From positions 146,856 to 210,855 of the forward strand of contig NZ_LWLB01000004.1 in the NCBI RefSeq assembly GCF_001905145.1: a stretch of DNA of 64,000 nucleotides, read 5' to 3'. How positions within the stretch are numbered: the stretch's first letter is position 1; each line of letters opens with the position of its first letter. The notes under the pieces were generated by a model. The model searched no databases and was not told the origin of the DNA. It saw only the letters and a list, made by a program, of their open reading frames with translations. This document shows, one piece after another, positions 1 to 9,100 of this stretch. The translations under genes and the position numbers were made by a program. This DNA comes from Nocardiopsis sp. TSRI0078. GTDB taxonomy: Bacteria; Actinomycetota; Actinomycetes; Streptosporangiales; Streptosporangiaceae.

Positions 1-196
1 AAGCGGGGCCGGGTCTTCCCACGGCCCGTGACGAATCAGGCGAACTGCCCTTTGCGGACATCACGAGAATAAGGATCGCGCGTCCGCACCGCAGGCTTTT
101 CGACAATTTTTCGCATTGCACCTGCTTGCAGGGACGCGAAGTTCCTTTCACCAGAAAGGCAGCATGAGTGGAATGCACGGTTCGCCCCGGAGACAA
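1..196. other. Gene-free left end
   Basis: I see no convincing coding frame here. The stretch is less GC-rich than its surroundings and has short T runs around 100-115. It may be the tail of an intergenic region belonging to a gene outside the window. No promoter could be assigned. Confidence 0.5.
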
Positions 197-230
197 AAGT
201 GATCGTCCGGAGCGTTCCGGACGATCACTT
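197..230 (-). terminator. Rho-independent terminator after the carbonic anhydrase gene
   Basis: A perfect 15-bp inverted repeat (197-211 with 216-230) encloses the 4-nt loop gcgt. Read on the minus strand the stem is followed by TTTTGTC, a short U tract, so it fits termination of the leftward gene that ends at 344. On the plus strand the stem is followed by ctctc, so it may also act on a gene arriving from the left. Confidence 0.75.
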
Positions 231-343
231 CTCTCATTGTGTGGGGTTTTCGGGCCCTGTGGCCCGGGCCGGTCCGGGACGAAAGGCCCGGTTGAGGGTT
301 CGGGGAGGCCCGTGTGCAGGCCCGGGACCAGCGCGGGCGGGGG

Positions 344-1042
344 TCAGAGCCAGGCGGCCTCGGAGGTCGCCAGGTCGTAGCGGGCCGGGACGACGTCCAG
401 GTTCCCGGACCCGACCCGCTCTCGCAGGTCGTCGTCCCCGCGGAGCCGGTCGGCGATGTGCACGGCGTTGGCCCTGACGCAGGCGTCCACGAAGTCGCCG
501 CCCTCGTCGGGGGTGGCGTCGACCACCGGAAGGATCTCCTCGACCAGGTAGCCGACGTGGCCGTGGGGGACGTCCCCGGTCCGGTGCGCCTTCACCGCGG
601 CGGTGACCGCGCCGCACGAGGCGTGTCCCAGGACGACGACGAGGGGGACCGCCAGGTGCTCGACCGCGTAGCTGATGCTGCCGAGCACGGACCCGTCCAG
701 GACCTGTCCGGCGGAGCGGATGGTGAACAGGTCGCCGAGGCCGCGGTCGAAGACCAGCTCGGGCGGCACCCGGGAGTCCGCGCAGCCCAGGACCACGGCG
801 AAGGGAGCCTGCCCGTGCACCAGCTCCTCCCTGCGGGCGCGGCCCTCGTTGGGGTGGCGGGAGGCGTGCCGGCGCCAGCGCCTGTTCCCCTGTTCGAGGA
901 GGCGCAGGGACGCCGCCGCGTCCCCCGGGCGGGGCGGGGGCGCGGGTGCGGACCAGGCGGGGGCGGGAGCCACCGCGGAGACCGCGGCGCCGACCCCTCC
1001 TGCGAGTGAGGCGCGCAGGGCGCCGCGACGGGTGATAGCCAT
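344..1042 (-). CDS. Exported beta-class carbonic anhydrase
   Basis: Interconverts CO2 and bicarbonate with a catalytic zinc. The beta-class signature is complete: CADSRVPPE gives zinc ligand Cys87 with the Asp89-Arg91 dyad, and GHASCGAV gives His140 and Cys143. The N-terminus MAITRRGALRASLAGG followed by an Ala-rich hydrophobic stretch is a twin-arginine-like export signal, so the enzyme probably acts outside the membrane; most beta-class enzymes are cytoplasmic. I chose the ATG at 1042, which gives 232 residues with the Arg pair at the very N-terminus. The frame stays open another 74 codons upstream, but that part is Arg/Cys-rich and unlike protein. It is transcribed alone and ends before a strong terminator. 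Confidence 0.9.
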   Translation of the reverse strand: MAITRRGALRASLAGGVGAAVSAVAPAPAWSAPAPPPRPGDAAASLRLLEQGNRRWRRHASRHPNEGRARREELVHGQAPFAVVLGCADSRVPPELVFDRGLGDLFTIRSAGQVLDGSVLGSISYAVEHLAVPLVVVLGHASCGAVTAAVKAHRTGDVPHGHVGYLVEEILPVVDATPDEGGDFVDACVRANAVHIADRLRGDDDLRERVGSGNLDVVPARYDLATSEAAWL

Positions 1043-1460
1043 GGAGGCCCTCATTCTTGATAGGGGCAAATCAGGACTTATGCCGCCAAACGAGGGCCAA
1101 GCTACTCTTGTGCCGCGAAAACCATCAAGTGCTTTTAACGCTCTCCTAGCGCACTTCTCCAGAAGGCCGGGAACGCGGCGCCGGGGGCATGGCGGTGACC
1201 ACGGGGCACATTGCGAGCAATCACTTTTACGTGTTTTGGCAAACCTTTTTCGCGTCCCCTGCACCCGGCTCGGGGCCCGGTCCCGGCGCGCGGCCGGGCT
1301 ACGGCGGCCACCGGAGGCCGCGGAGGGCGGCGGATCCCGCTAGGATGCGTTACCAACCGACCGTTCGTTAAGAAATCCTCGTGGAGGTCCCGGTGCACGG
1401 AGGCGGCGCCTTCGGCCACCCCGCACACCGGACCGCCTCCACCAGGTAGATTCGACAACC
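1043..1460. other. Divergent intergenic region between carbonic anhydrase and TetR genes
   Basis: About 420 nt without a gene, separating two diverging genes, so it should hold promoters for both. The half next to the carbonic anhydrase gene has lower GC. The half near the TetR gene carries the palindrome at 1355-1369. No small ORF with a good ribosome binding site was seen. Confidence 0.6.
1355..1369. promoter_or_regulatory. Likely TetR-type operator, imperfect palindrome AACCGACCGTTCGTT
   Basis: Ten of 14 non-central positions are symmetric. ACCGACCG/CGTTCGGT-like boxes are typical operators of actinobacterial TetR regulators. It lies about 92 nt upstream of the adjacent TetR gene, next to a TAGGAT -10-like element at 1341-1346, so autoregulation is the simplest reading. 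Confidence 0.5.
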
Positions 1461-2096
1461 GTGTCCAGATCTTCCTCTGCCGAACCAGTGCCCTCCCGCC
1501 GCGGGACCGCGGGGCGGCGGCGCTCGGGCCGCCCCGGCCACGACGCCGACTCCGTCCTGCGCGTGGCCGCCCGCGTGTTCAACGAGCGCGGATACGACGG
1601 CACGAGCATGGAGGACCTGGCGCGCGCCCTGGGCGTGACCAAGTCGGCCATCTACCACCACGTCACCGGCAAGACCGAGCTGCTGCGCCGCTCGCTGGAC
1701 CTGGCCATGGACGCCCTGTTCGCGGTCACCCGTGAGGAGGCCTCGACCACCGGCCCCGCCGTCGACCGCCTGGAGCACGTGCTGCGCGGCAGCGTGCGGG
1801 TGCTGGTGGAGGAACTGCCCCACGTGACCCTGCTGCTGCGGGTGCGCGGCAACACCGAGGTGGAAAAGCGCGCCCTGGAGCGGCGCCGCGAGTTCGACCA
1901 CCTGATCGCCGACCTGGTGCGCGAGGGCGCCGCCGAGGGCGACATCCGCCCGGACGTGGACCCGGCGGTCGCGGCCCGCCTGCTGTTCGGCATGGTCAAC
2001 TCGATCGCGGAGTGGTACAAGCCCGACCGCGGGCTGGACTCCGCGGAGATCGCCGACACCCTGGCCAGGATCGCCTTCGCGGGCCTGCGGGACTGA
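1461..2096 (+). CDS. TetR/AcrR-family transcriptional regulator
   Basis: A 211-residue one-component repressor. After a basic, Ser/Arg-rich N-terminal arm of about 25 residues comes the TetR helix-turn-helix (about residues 30-75): VFNERGYDGTSMEDLARALG followed by VTKSAIYHHVTGKTELL. The remaining all-helical part is the ligand and dimerisation domain; no ligand can be read from it. The start is GTG. The gene stands alone between a divergent carbonic anhydrase gene and a same-strand MHYT gene, and has a TetR-like palindrome upstream, suggesting it represses itself. The arm and its sequence resemble regulators of acyl-CoA or aromatic catabolism, but no such genes are in reach, so the regulon is unknown. 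Confidence 0.85.
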   Translation: MSRSSSAEPVPSRRGTAGRRRSGRPGHDADSVLRVAARVFNERGYDGTSMEDLARALGVTKSAIYHHVTGKTELLRRSLDLAMDALFAVTREEASTTGPAVDRLEHVLRGSVRVLVEELPHVTLLLRVRGNTEVEKRALERRREFDHLIADLVREGAAEGDIRPDVDPAVAARLLFGMVNSIAEWYKPDRGLDSAEIADTLARIAFAGLRD

Positions 2097-2227
2097 GCGG
2101 ACGGCGGCGCGCGGCCCCGGAGCGGGACGGGGTTCCCGGGTCCGCCCGCGGCTCCGGTCCCCGCATCCGGCCCAGGTTCCGGACCCGGCCCCGGCGCCCG
2201 CTCCGACTTCGGTCCCGGCTCCGATTC

Positions 2228-2254
2228 CGCGTGACCGTACCCGAGGGTCACGCG
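2228..2254 (+). terminator. Hairpin downstream of the TetR gene
   Basis: CGCGTGACC and GGTCACGCG form a 9-bp perfect stem with a 9-nt loop, 131 nt after the TetR stop codon. There is no clear T tract, so it may be a factor-dependent terminator or an operator. Confidence 0.45.
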
Positions 2255-2360
2255 CCTGATTCACTGCGTTGTCGCTGGCCACATCGGGTCAAACACGTTG
2301 CCTCCCACCCCTGGCGCCATGGCGGTCCCCCTCCTTACTATCCATGCACCGACCGAATTG

Positions 2361-2372
2361 TGACCTAGGTCA
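2361..2372. promoter_or_regulatory. Palindrome TGACCTAGGTCA before the MHYT gene
   Basis: A perfect 12-bp palindrome 16 nt upstream of the MHYT gene start. Its position at a probable promoter suggests a dimeric regulator. It resembles but does not match the spacing of the BldD box (12 rather than 13 bp), so no regulator is named. Confidence 0.4.
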
Positions 2373-2388
2373 TGGAAAGTAGTGAGCC

Positions 2389-3279
2389 GTGCTCGACCAC
2401 CTCGCCCAGGACTGGATGACCCCCGCCATCGCCCTCACGGTCTCGGCGATCGGCTCCTTCCTCGGGCTCTCCTTCGCCGCCCGCGCGCGCAGTGCGGCGG
2501 GCCCCGTGCGATGGCAGTGGCTGGCCCTGGCCTCCCTCTCGATCGGCGGCATGGCCGTGTGGTCGATGCACTTCATCGCCATGATGGGCTTCTCCCCGCC
2601 CGGGGTCTCCGTCCGCTACGACGCCGTGCTCACCGTGGTCAGCGGTGTCATCGCCATCGTGGTCGTCGCCGTCGCACTCACCATGACGGCCCTCAGGAGG
2701 ACGGCCCCCTGGCTCCTGCTCGGCGGGCTCGTCGCCGGGGTGGGGATCGTCGCCATGCACTACACCGGCATGTACTCGATGAACGTCCACGGGGAGGTCC
2801 ACCACGACCCCCTGTACGTCGCCCTGGCCGGCGCCATCGCGCTGGTGGCCGCCACCTTCTCCCTGTGGTTCGCCTCCCGGGTGCGCGGGCACGCGGCCAC
2901 GGGCGCCGCCGCGGTCGCGATGGCCGTCGCGGTGACCGCCATGCACTACACCGGCATGGCGGGCGTCCACATCACCCAGCCGCAGTTCTCCCGCTTCGGG
3001 GCCCCGGACGGAGCCACCGCGGCCGGCCTGCTGCTGCCCCTGATCGTGGGCCTGTTCGTCTTCCTGCTGATCTGCAGCCTCTTCCTCCTCCTGGGTGTGG
3101 AGGACGAACGCCCCTCCTACGCCCCGCGCCCGGTCCACGCCGACCCGTCCCGGCCCGGGGGCGGATCCGACACGCCTCCCGAGGGGTACACACCCCGGCA
3201 CTCCACCGGTCCCCAGTCCGTGCCGGACGGCCGGTCCGTGCCGGGCGGCGCCGACGACGTGTGGACCAGGCGGCGCTGA
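2389..3279 (+). CDS. MHYT-domain integral membrane sensor protein
   Basis: A 296-residue membrane protein of about seven hydrophobic segments. The MHYT signature occurs twice exactly (AMHYTGMYSM and AMHYTGMAGV) and once as WSMHFIAMMGF, giving the three-repeat arrangement of the MHYT family. These His/Met pairs near the outer membrane face are proposed in the literature to bind copper and sense a diatomic gas or redox state. Many relatives carry GGDEF/EAL domains; this one has only a hydrophilic Pro/Gly-rich tail of about 60 residues and no output domain. The GTG start lies just after the palindrome at 2361-2372. It must signal through a partner, if it signals at all. Confidence 0.85.
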   Translation: MLDHLAQDWMTPAIALTVSAIGSFLGLSFAARARSAAGPVRWQWLALASLSIGGMAVWSMHFIAMMGFSPPGVSVRYDAVLTVVSGVIAIVVVAVALTMTALRRTAPWLLLGGLVAGVGIVAMHYTGMYSMNVHGEVHHDPLYVALAGAIALVAATFSLWFASRVRGHAATGAAAVAMAVAVTAMHYTGMAGVHITQPQFSRFGAPDGATAAGLLLPLIVGLFVFLLICSLFLLLGVEDERPSYAPRPVHADPSRPGGGSDTPPEGYTPRHSTGPQSVPDGRSVPGGADDVWTRRR

Positions 3280-3392
3280 ACCGGCCCCGCGGCCGGGAAA
3301 ACCGGTGGCGCGGCGCGAGGCCCCGGTCCTAGACTCGCCGGGCCGGAGCGCCGCACCGCGGCGGCCCGCGACGACGGAGAGGAAGCAGAGCC

Positions 3393-3449
3393 ATGGCCGT
3401 CACCACGAGTGGTTCCACACCGACCTTCCCGATCGTTCGCGAGCCCTGA
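3393..3449 (+). CDS. Possible 18-residue leader peptide ahead of rsgA
   Basis: ATG at 3393 follows an SD-like gagaggaag and encodes MAVTTSGSTPTFPIVREP, ending in TGA 43 nt before the rsgA start. It has better start signals than rsgA itself. It could be a regulatory upstream ORF or a chance ORF. No Cys, aromatic or His run points to classical attenuation. Unknown function. Confidence 0.35.
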   Translation: MAVTTSGSTPTFPIVREP

Positions 3450-3492
3450 GCCGGAAGACCCTCCGGGCGGCTCGCCCCGTAGAGAGTCCGCC

Positions 3493-4605
3493 GTGAGCAC
3501 GTACAGCAGCACAGACACCCCCACCGTCCATCCGCTGACCCCGCTGGGGTGGAACCGTCGTGTCGAGCAGGCCTTCGACGCCGCCGCCTCCGGCAGCGCC
3601 CATCCCCTGACCCCCGCGCGCGTGGCCTCCGTCCGCCGCGGCGCGGCGGTGGTCCGCCTCCCCCGGGAGACGACCGCCGACTACTCCCCCGCCGTCACCA
3701 GGGCGGCGCAGGCCGACCCGTCCGCCGCCCCGTGCGCCGGCGACTGGGTCGCGGTGCGCCGGTCCGGCGACGCCTGGCTCGTCGAGGCCGTCCTCGAACG
3801 CGCCGGGAGCCTCGTCCGCCAGGGCGTGGCCAAGGACTCGCACGACCAGGTGCTGGCCGCCAACATCGACGCGGTCCTCATCTGCGAGGCCGCCGACCAG
3901 GGACCCAACGTGGGCCGGCTGGAGCGCTTCCTGAGCCTGGCCTGGGCGAGCGGCGCGACCCCGGTCGTGGCGGTCACGAAGGCCGAGCTGGCCGGGGAGC
4001 GCCTCCCCGAGGTGCTCGAACTCGTCGAGTCGGTGACCACCGGCGCCGACGTGTACACCGTCAGCGCGCACACCGGCCTCGGGCTGGAGGAGCTCTCCGC
4101 CCGGTTCCTGCCCGGCACCACCTGGGTGCTGCTGGGCACCTCCGGCGCGGGCAAGTCCAGCCTGGTCAACGCGGTGGCCGGGCGCACGCTGATGGACACC
4201 GGCGAGATCCGCCAGGACCGGCGGGGACGGCACACCACCACCCACCGCCAGCTTCTCCAGCTGCCCGGCGGAGCGCTGGTCCTGGACATCCCCGGTGTGC
4301 GGCGCATCGACGTGCCCGGCGCCGAGACCGGTGTGGACCAGGCCTTCGCCGACGTCACCGAACTCGCGGAGCGGTGCCGCTTCCGCGACTGCGCGCACGG
4401 CGCGGAGCCCGGCTGCGCGGTCAACGCCGCCGTGGACGAGGGCGAGCTGGACGTGCGGCGCCTGGAGCGCTGGAACCGGCTCCGGCGCGAGGCCGAGTGG
4501 AACCGGTCCCGAGGAGACGCGCGCCTGCGCGCCGAGCGCAGGAGGCAGTGGAAGGCCGCCGAGCGGCAGGCCCGGGAGAACGCCTGGCGCAAGCGCGGCC
4601 GTTAG
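3493..4605 (+). CDS. rsgA: Ribosome small-subunit-dependent GTPase A (RsgA/YjeQ)
   Basis: A circularly permuted GTPase that aids late 30S subunit maturation. The permuted order is visible in 370 residues: an OB-like N-terminal region, G4 as TKAE (162-165; usually N/TKxD), G5-like SAH (191), then the P-loop GTSGAGKSS (215-223) and G3 DIPG (265-268). The C-terminal zinc knuckle CRFRDCAHGAEPGC follows, and the protein ends in an Arg/Lys-rich helix that would contact rRNA. The family usually has an Asp in G4, so the Glu is a mild deviation common in actinobacterial members. I chose GTG 3493; an ATG-type start 84 nt earlier would overlap the short ORF at 3393. Confidence 0.9.
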   Translation: MSTYSSTDTPTVHPLTPLGWNRRVEQAFDAAASGSAHPLTPARVASVRRGAAVVRLPRETTADYSPAVTRAAQADPSAAPCAGDWVAVRRSGDAWLVEAVLERAGSLVRQGVAKDSHDQVLAANIDAVLICEAADQGPNVGRLERFLSLAWASGATPVVAVTKAELAGERLPEVLELVESVTTGADVYTVSAHTGLGLEELSARFLPGTTWVLLGTSGAGKSSLVNAVAGRTLMDTGEIRQDRRGRHTTTHRQLLQLPGGALVLDIPGVRRIDVPGAETGVDQAFADVTELAERCRFRDCAHGAEPGCAVNAAVDEGELDVRRLERWNRLRREAEWNRSRGDARLRAERRRQWKAAERQARENAWRKRGR

Positions 4606-4645
4606 CGGAGTGACCGCAAAGGTTCACCGGGCCGGCCCTGACCGG

Positions 4646-4707
4646 CGTTGATCCTGTACCTATAGCGAGTTTGGGCGCCCAGACTCGCTATAGGTACAAG
4701 ATCAACG
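4646..4707. repeat. 62-nt near-perfect palindrome at the edge of an IS remnant
   Basis: Arms 4647-4670 and 4683-4706 are inverted copies of a 24-nt sequence with one mismatch, and the 12-nt centre contains the palindrome GGGCGCCC. The whole can fold as one hairpin. It begins 41 nt after rsgA and borders the 3' side of the decayed transposase. It could be two abutting IS terminal repeats, a small non-autonomous element, or a strong rsgA terminator. It lacks a T tract. Confidence 0.7.
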
Positions 4708-4740
4708 AGCGTGGAGCCTCTTGCCTCACACCCGCCACGT

Positions 4741-5566
4741 TTACGGACAGCTCGTCAGCGCAAGCGCGGCCCCGTGCTCCGGAGCGGGTGCGGGGTCCGC
4801 GGCATGTCCGTGATGACCCCGCCGGCTCGTCCTCATCCATGCCCTTGGCCTCGGCCGGTAGCGCGGCGAACTCGTGCGCGGCCACGCCGGTGAGCACCGC
4901 ACGGTGCGGCCAGGCCGACACCCGGTCCTCGACCTGGGGACGGTCCTCGAAACGGGGCACTGGTGGTGCGGGAGGCTGCCGGGATCAAGTCCAGCGTGCA
5001 CTCTCAACCCGGTGCGGGTGGTCGTCTCGGCGATCGTGTTGACAACGACCTCGTGACTGGTCAGGGTCCTGCCGCGCCAATTGGTGCTGACAGCCGAGAA
5101 CAGCCGGTGCCCGACCTTGTCCCCCTTGGAGACATCGGAGGGGAAGTGGCACACCGTTGCCCGTTTCGTGGGCGAAGGCGGCCAGGTGCTTCTTCCAGCC
5201 CGGGCCCGGTAGCCGCTCCCCACCCAGCCGGTGTCGGCTCCGATGCGGTAGGTCCCGTAGGGGACGGCCCTGGCCGCACCCTTCTCCGGAAAGTCGTGGG
5301 CCCGCACCTGGGCCAGGCGGCACAAACGGTGCCGTTCACGGCCCGGGATGACGTAGTCGCCGAGGACTTCCTTCTTCTTGGCTTCGACGCTGAGCACAGG
5401 CTGGTCGGTGTTCAGGTACTCGGTGGCCTGGTCGTCGATGTAGTGGTACCCGGCCTCGCGACCCACATGTCAGGCACCCTCGGTAGCGCGTGGAGTCCCC
5501 CTCAGGCGGACTTCGGCTTCGAGCAGGGCCGCGGCAAGGTTGTATGCCATCTTGGTAGACCAGCAC
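4741..5566 (-). pseudogene. Decayed ISAzo13-type transposase
   Basis: The minus-strand frame contains several stretches in the order expected for the ISAzo13 (Rhodopirellula-type DDE) transposase: YHYIDDQATEYLNTDQPVLS then VEAKKKEVLGDYV, RAHDFPEKGAARAVPYGTYR, ADTGWVG, VCHFPSDVSKGDKVGHRLFS and NWRGRTLTSHEVVVNTIAET. Further upstream on the minus strand, near 5560-5480, WSTKMAYNLAAALLEAEV matches the preceding helix-turn-helix-like part but runs into a stop. The block between the catalytic Asp segment and VCHFP is much shorter than in intact enzymes, and the C-terminal part is frameshifted. It is not expected to be active. It marks past insertion beside the toxin/immunity locus. Confidence 0.8.
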
Positions 5567-5587
5567 AGTTCCGCTCCCCGAGAAAGA

Positions 5588-6106
5588 TCAGCGCCACCCA
5601 CCACACTCGGCAAGCACCCGAGCAAAAACCTCTCTCCTTGGAATATTCCGCTCTATCTCCCCAAGCCGCTCCCTGAAGGAATTTTCGAGATCCACTCCCG
5701 GCCCGAGAAGCGCATTGTCTTTTTCCTGCCAGATGCGCTCCACCCCCTCCAAAGTGGTCTTTATGCCCCTGAACTCGGTGCGAGAAAACCCCCCACCAAG
5801 GTCGATGATGTCATCACACGTACGCCAGAAATCTGAATGCGCATGGGACATCCACTTTGCTCGAAATCGGGGCTCCTCCACCTCTGCCCCCGCAACATGC
5901 ATGACAAAACTAGCACCGTACGCAAGCACCCCCTCCCGAGTGCAGGCATCCTCTACAACCCCTTGAAGCCGCTTCCACTCCCTTATCTCAGAATACTTCT
6001 CATCGAATGTATCAAAAATTCCCACACGAGAGGAATTGACCATTTCATTCACTGCGCCAATAAACGGCGCGTCCGCCACTTCCAAAAAGGGCTTCAATCG
6101 CATCAT
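5588..6106 (-). CDS. Putative immunity protein for the adjacent RHS/deaminase toxin
   Basis: A 172-residue soluble, acidic/mixed protein directly downstream of the toxin gene on the same strand, 79 nt after its stop. I do not recognise the family. Position, size, lack of signal peptide and the local drop in GC (visibly near half AT, against about 70 % GC around) are the usual marks of an immunity gene that travels with a toxin tip. The ATG at 6106 is preceded by GGAG at an 8-nt spacing; the frame is open further upstream and a GTG near 6145 is an alternative. Aromatic pairs, such as the Trp-rich segment FWRTCDDIIDLGGG, suggest a compact fold. Function is inferred from context only. Confidence 0.6.
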   Translation of the reverse strand: MMRLKPFLEVADAPFIGAVNEMVNSSRVGIFDTFDEKYSEIREWKRLQGVVEDACTREGVLAYGASFVMHVAGAEVEEPRFRAKWMSHAHSDFWRTCDDIIDLGGGFSRTEFRGIKTTLEGVERIWQEKDNALLGPGVDLENSFRERLGEIERNIPRREVFARVLAECGGWR

Positions 6107-6185
6107 GGCCAACACTCCGAGAAAAGTCGTAGCGTCCACCACACCTCCAGGAAACGGGACTCCAGCAAAGCACCGAAAATATATT

Positions 6186-9100
6186 CTATCTTCTGAAGAC
6201 CACCCGCCACGGCGTGTTCCCACTCGGAGAAACACCCCTGCCCATACCGATGTTGCTTGGCGACATCCCTCTACCGACAGCCCCGTTGAAGCAGGCGGAA
6301 CACATCCGCGTCGACGAGGCCATGGCCTCAAGCACCTGCCCGGGTCGCAGGCTGTTCATGATGGTCTGTTCTGCGTGACCAACACCTGGCTTAAAAATTT
6401 CACCTGTACCGCTCAACGGAGAATTCCCTCCCCTCCAGGCATCAGGAATCCCCCTGAGGTTTGTCGCTACCCAGGTCTGTGTCTTTCCCCCTGAGCTCAC
6501 ACGGGCAACCGCGACCGTGGCGCTATCCTCCCCCAATGTTCCATACAGGTCGCGTGCCCTATCGAGGAGCTCGCCACCGCAGTTGTGGTTGAGGAGCTGG
6601 TTCTCCCCCGCCGCCACATGGTACGTGTGCAGGTCGGTGACGGTGAGGTTGCGAACCGTCGCGATCTGGGTGTCGACCTCGACGGCCGAGACCTGCACCC
6701 ACGTACCGGACGAGGTCTGCAACCACATTCCCGGTGCGAGGTCGACCGCGTCGACCCAGGCGTCCAGCTCCGGAACCCAGAACGGGTGACCATCAGTCGC
6801 CACGATCACGTCCCCGACTGCCACCGGGCCCGGGATCTCCGACGCGCTCTCCGAACCCGCCGACTCACCCTCCTCGGGGGCCTCCCGCTCGGTGGTCGGA
6901 TCCACCGTGATCTGAACCAGCGTCTTGGCGCCCTCGCCGACGATGGTCGCCGCCACCGTCCGCGCGCCCTGCTCACCGGTCTCCGGATCGGTCGCCACGA
7001 CCTCGTCGCCGACCTCGACGTCCTCGATCGCCTTGGTCGAACCGTCGGCCATCAGCACACCCGTACCGGGCACGAAGCTGTTCTTGCACCCGCCCCGCGC
7101 AGCGGACGTGGGCGCCGAGGACACGGGTGCGGGCCTGGGCGTGGTCGAGGTCGGCGTCGGCCGCGGCGGCTTCGGAGGAGGCGGCGGCTGCGGCGTCCGC
7201 GGCTTGGCTCCCCAGCGCGCCCACGAGGACGCACCCGAACGCGAACCGGCGCTGCTCGCCCAGGAGGAGAACCGGCTGCCGATCGCACCCGCGATACGTC
7301 CGCCGATCGCACCGCCCGCGGCGCCCAGCGCACCGCCGATCACGGTCGCGGTGGCCGCACCGCCCCACGACCAGTTGTTGCGCGGGGTGTCCATCCCGTA
7401 CTGGACCAGACCGCTGACCGCGCCGCCCAGGGCGGCGCAGCCGATCGCGCCCGCGCCACCGGTCAGCGCGGTGCAGCCCACGCCGACCGCGATGCCCACG
7501 CCGACCGAGACGATGGTGCTCTTGTTCTTCTTGACCCACTTCTTGGTGGATTTGTAGCCGGACTTGACGGCCTTGCCGACCTTGCTGGCCCCCGACTTGA
7601 CCTTGTCCCAGGCGTTGCTGAGCCACAGGCCGGTCGGGTCGGAGAAGGTCAGCGGGCTGTTGTTGGCGTAGGCGTAGCCGTTCATCTGCAGCGGGTCCGA
7701 CGGGTCCACGACCGGGTCCGCCGAGATGAACCGCCCCAGGGCCGCGTCGTACTCGCGCGCGCCGACCAGGGTCAGGCCGGTGGAGGCGTCCACGGTCTTG
7801 CCGAGGAAGCCCTTGTCGTCCGGCCAGGCTCCGCCGGAGGAGCCGCGCCCCTCGCCGAAGGGCGTCAGGTAGCGGCGCACCGACTGCTCGGAGTCGGCGT
7901 CCATGGCCACCTGACCGGTGCCCTGGTGGTCGGATGCCAGCAGGTCGAGCCGGTCGGGGGTGCGCACGGCCACCGTCTGCCCGCCGTGCTCGTAGTAGCG
8001 GGTGGCCTCCACCTCGCCGGTGAACCTGTCCGCGCGCAGCTCCATGCCCGGCAGGTAGAGGGTGTCGGCCTCCGGCGTCGAGTACATCAGGCGGTCGCCG
8101 TCGGCGGTGTAGGTGAAGGAGGTATCACCCGCGTCGGTGGAGACGGTGTCGAGCCTGCCCTCGGGCGTCCAGCTCAGCTCCTGGCGCTCACCCGCCAGTT
8201 CGCGCACCACCGTGTTGCCCGCCGCGTCGTAGTCGAAGACGGACAGGGTGTCGCCCTGCGGCGTCTGCTCGACCACCTCGCGGACGGTGTTGGGCTGGTC
8301 CTGCCCCTGGTCGGGGTAGGTGTAGTCGCGCACGGCGTCGTTGCCGGCCCCGGTGACGCCGTGCAGGGTCTCGCTGACCCGGTTGCCCGCGTCGTCGTAC
8401 TCGTAGGAGTGCCAGTAGGCGGCGGGGCCGCCCACCGAGGACGCGGTGGGTGCGGCGTCACAGCCCCCGGGGTCCTCGTGCGGCAGGGTCCAGGCCTCGG
8501 TGAGCTGCAGCAGCGGGTCGTAGGTGAAGCACTGCGTCTCGGTGGCTCCGCCCTCGGGGGAGTCGGTGACGGACAGGACGTTGCCCGCGTCGTCGTAGGT
8601 GTAGCCGGTGTCCAGGAGCGGCGCGGCGCCGCCCTGGCGGTCCACCCGGGTACCGAGCAGGCGCTGGGTGCCCTTCTCGAACTCGTTGGTGATCCACGCC
8701 TTGGGGCCGGACCCCGCGGCGAGCTCCATCTGGAGCACCTGGCCGAGCTGGTTGTACTCGGTGCGGGTGACGTAGGAGTCGTCACCGGAGAGCGATACGG
8801 GACGGCCGATCTCGTCGTACTCGATCACGGTCGACTCGGCGGACAGTCCGCCGGCGGCGGGCAGGCCCATGCCCTGGACGGTGCCGTCGACGTTGTAGCT
8901 GATCGAGAACTCGTAGTTGCCCGCCAGCGCCCCCTGGGAGTCGGGGACCCCGTAGAGGATGTTGGTGGGCCGGTCGAGCCGGTCCTGGCCCACGATCCCG
9001 ATCCGGAAGTCACCCTCGGGGGTATGCCGGGTCTGGATGAACAGCTGGCCCTTGAGGCGGGTGTCGTACTGGTAGCTGGTGAGCTTGGTGCCCTCCCCGG

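Noticed and set aside
2361..2372. BldD box before the MHYT gene
   Set aside because: The half-sites are one base pair too close for the BldD consensus, so only a generic palindrome is claimed.
4963..5676. A 237-codon plus-strand frame over the IS remnant
   Set aside because: The opposite strand carries recognisable transposase strings, so the plus frame is a shadow.
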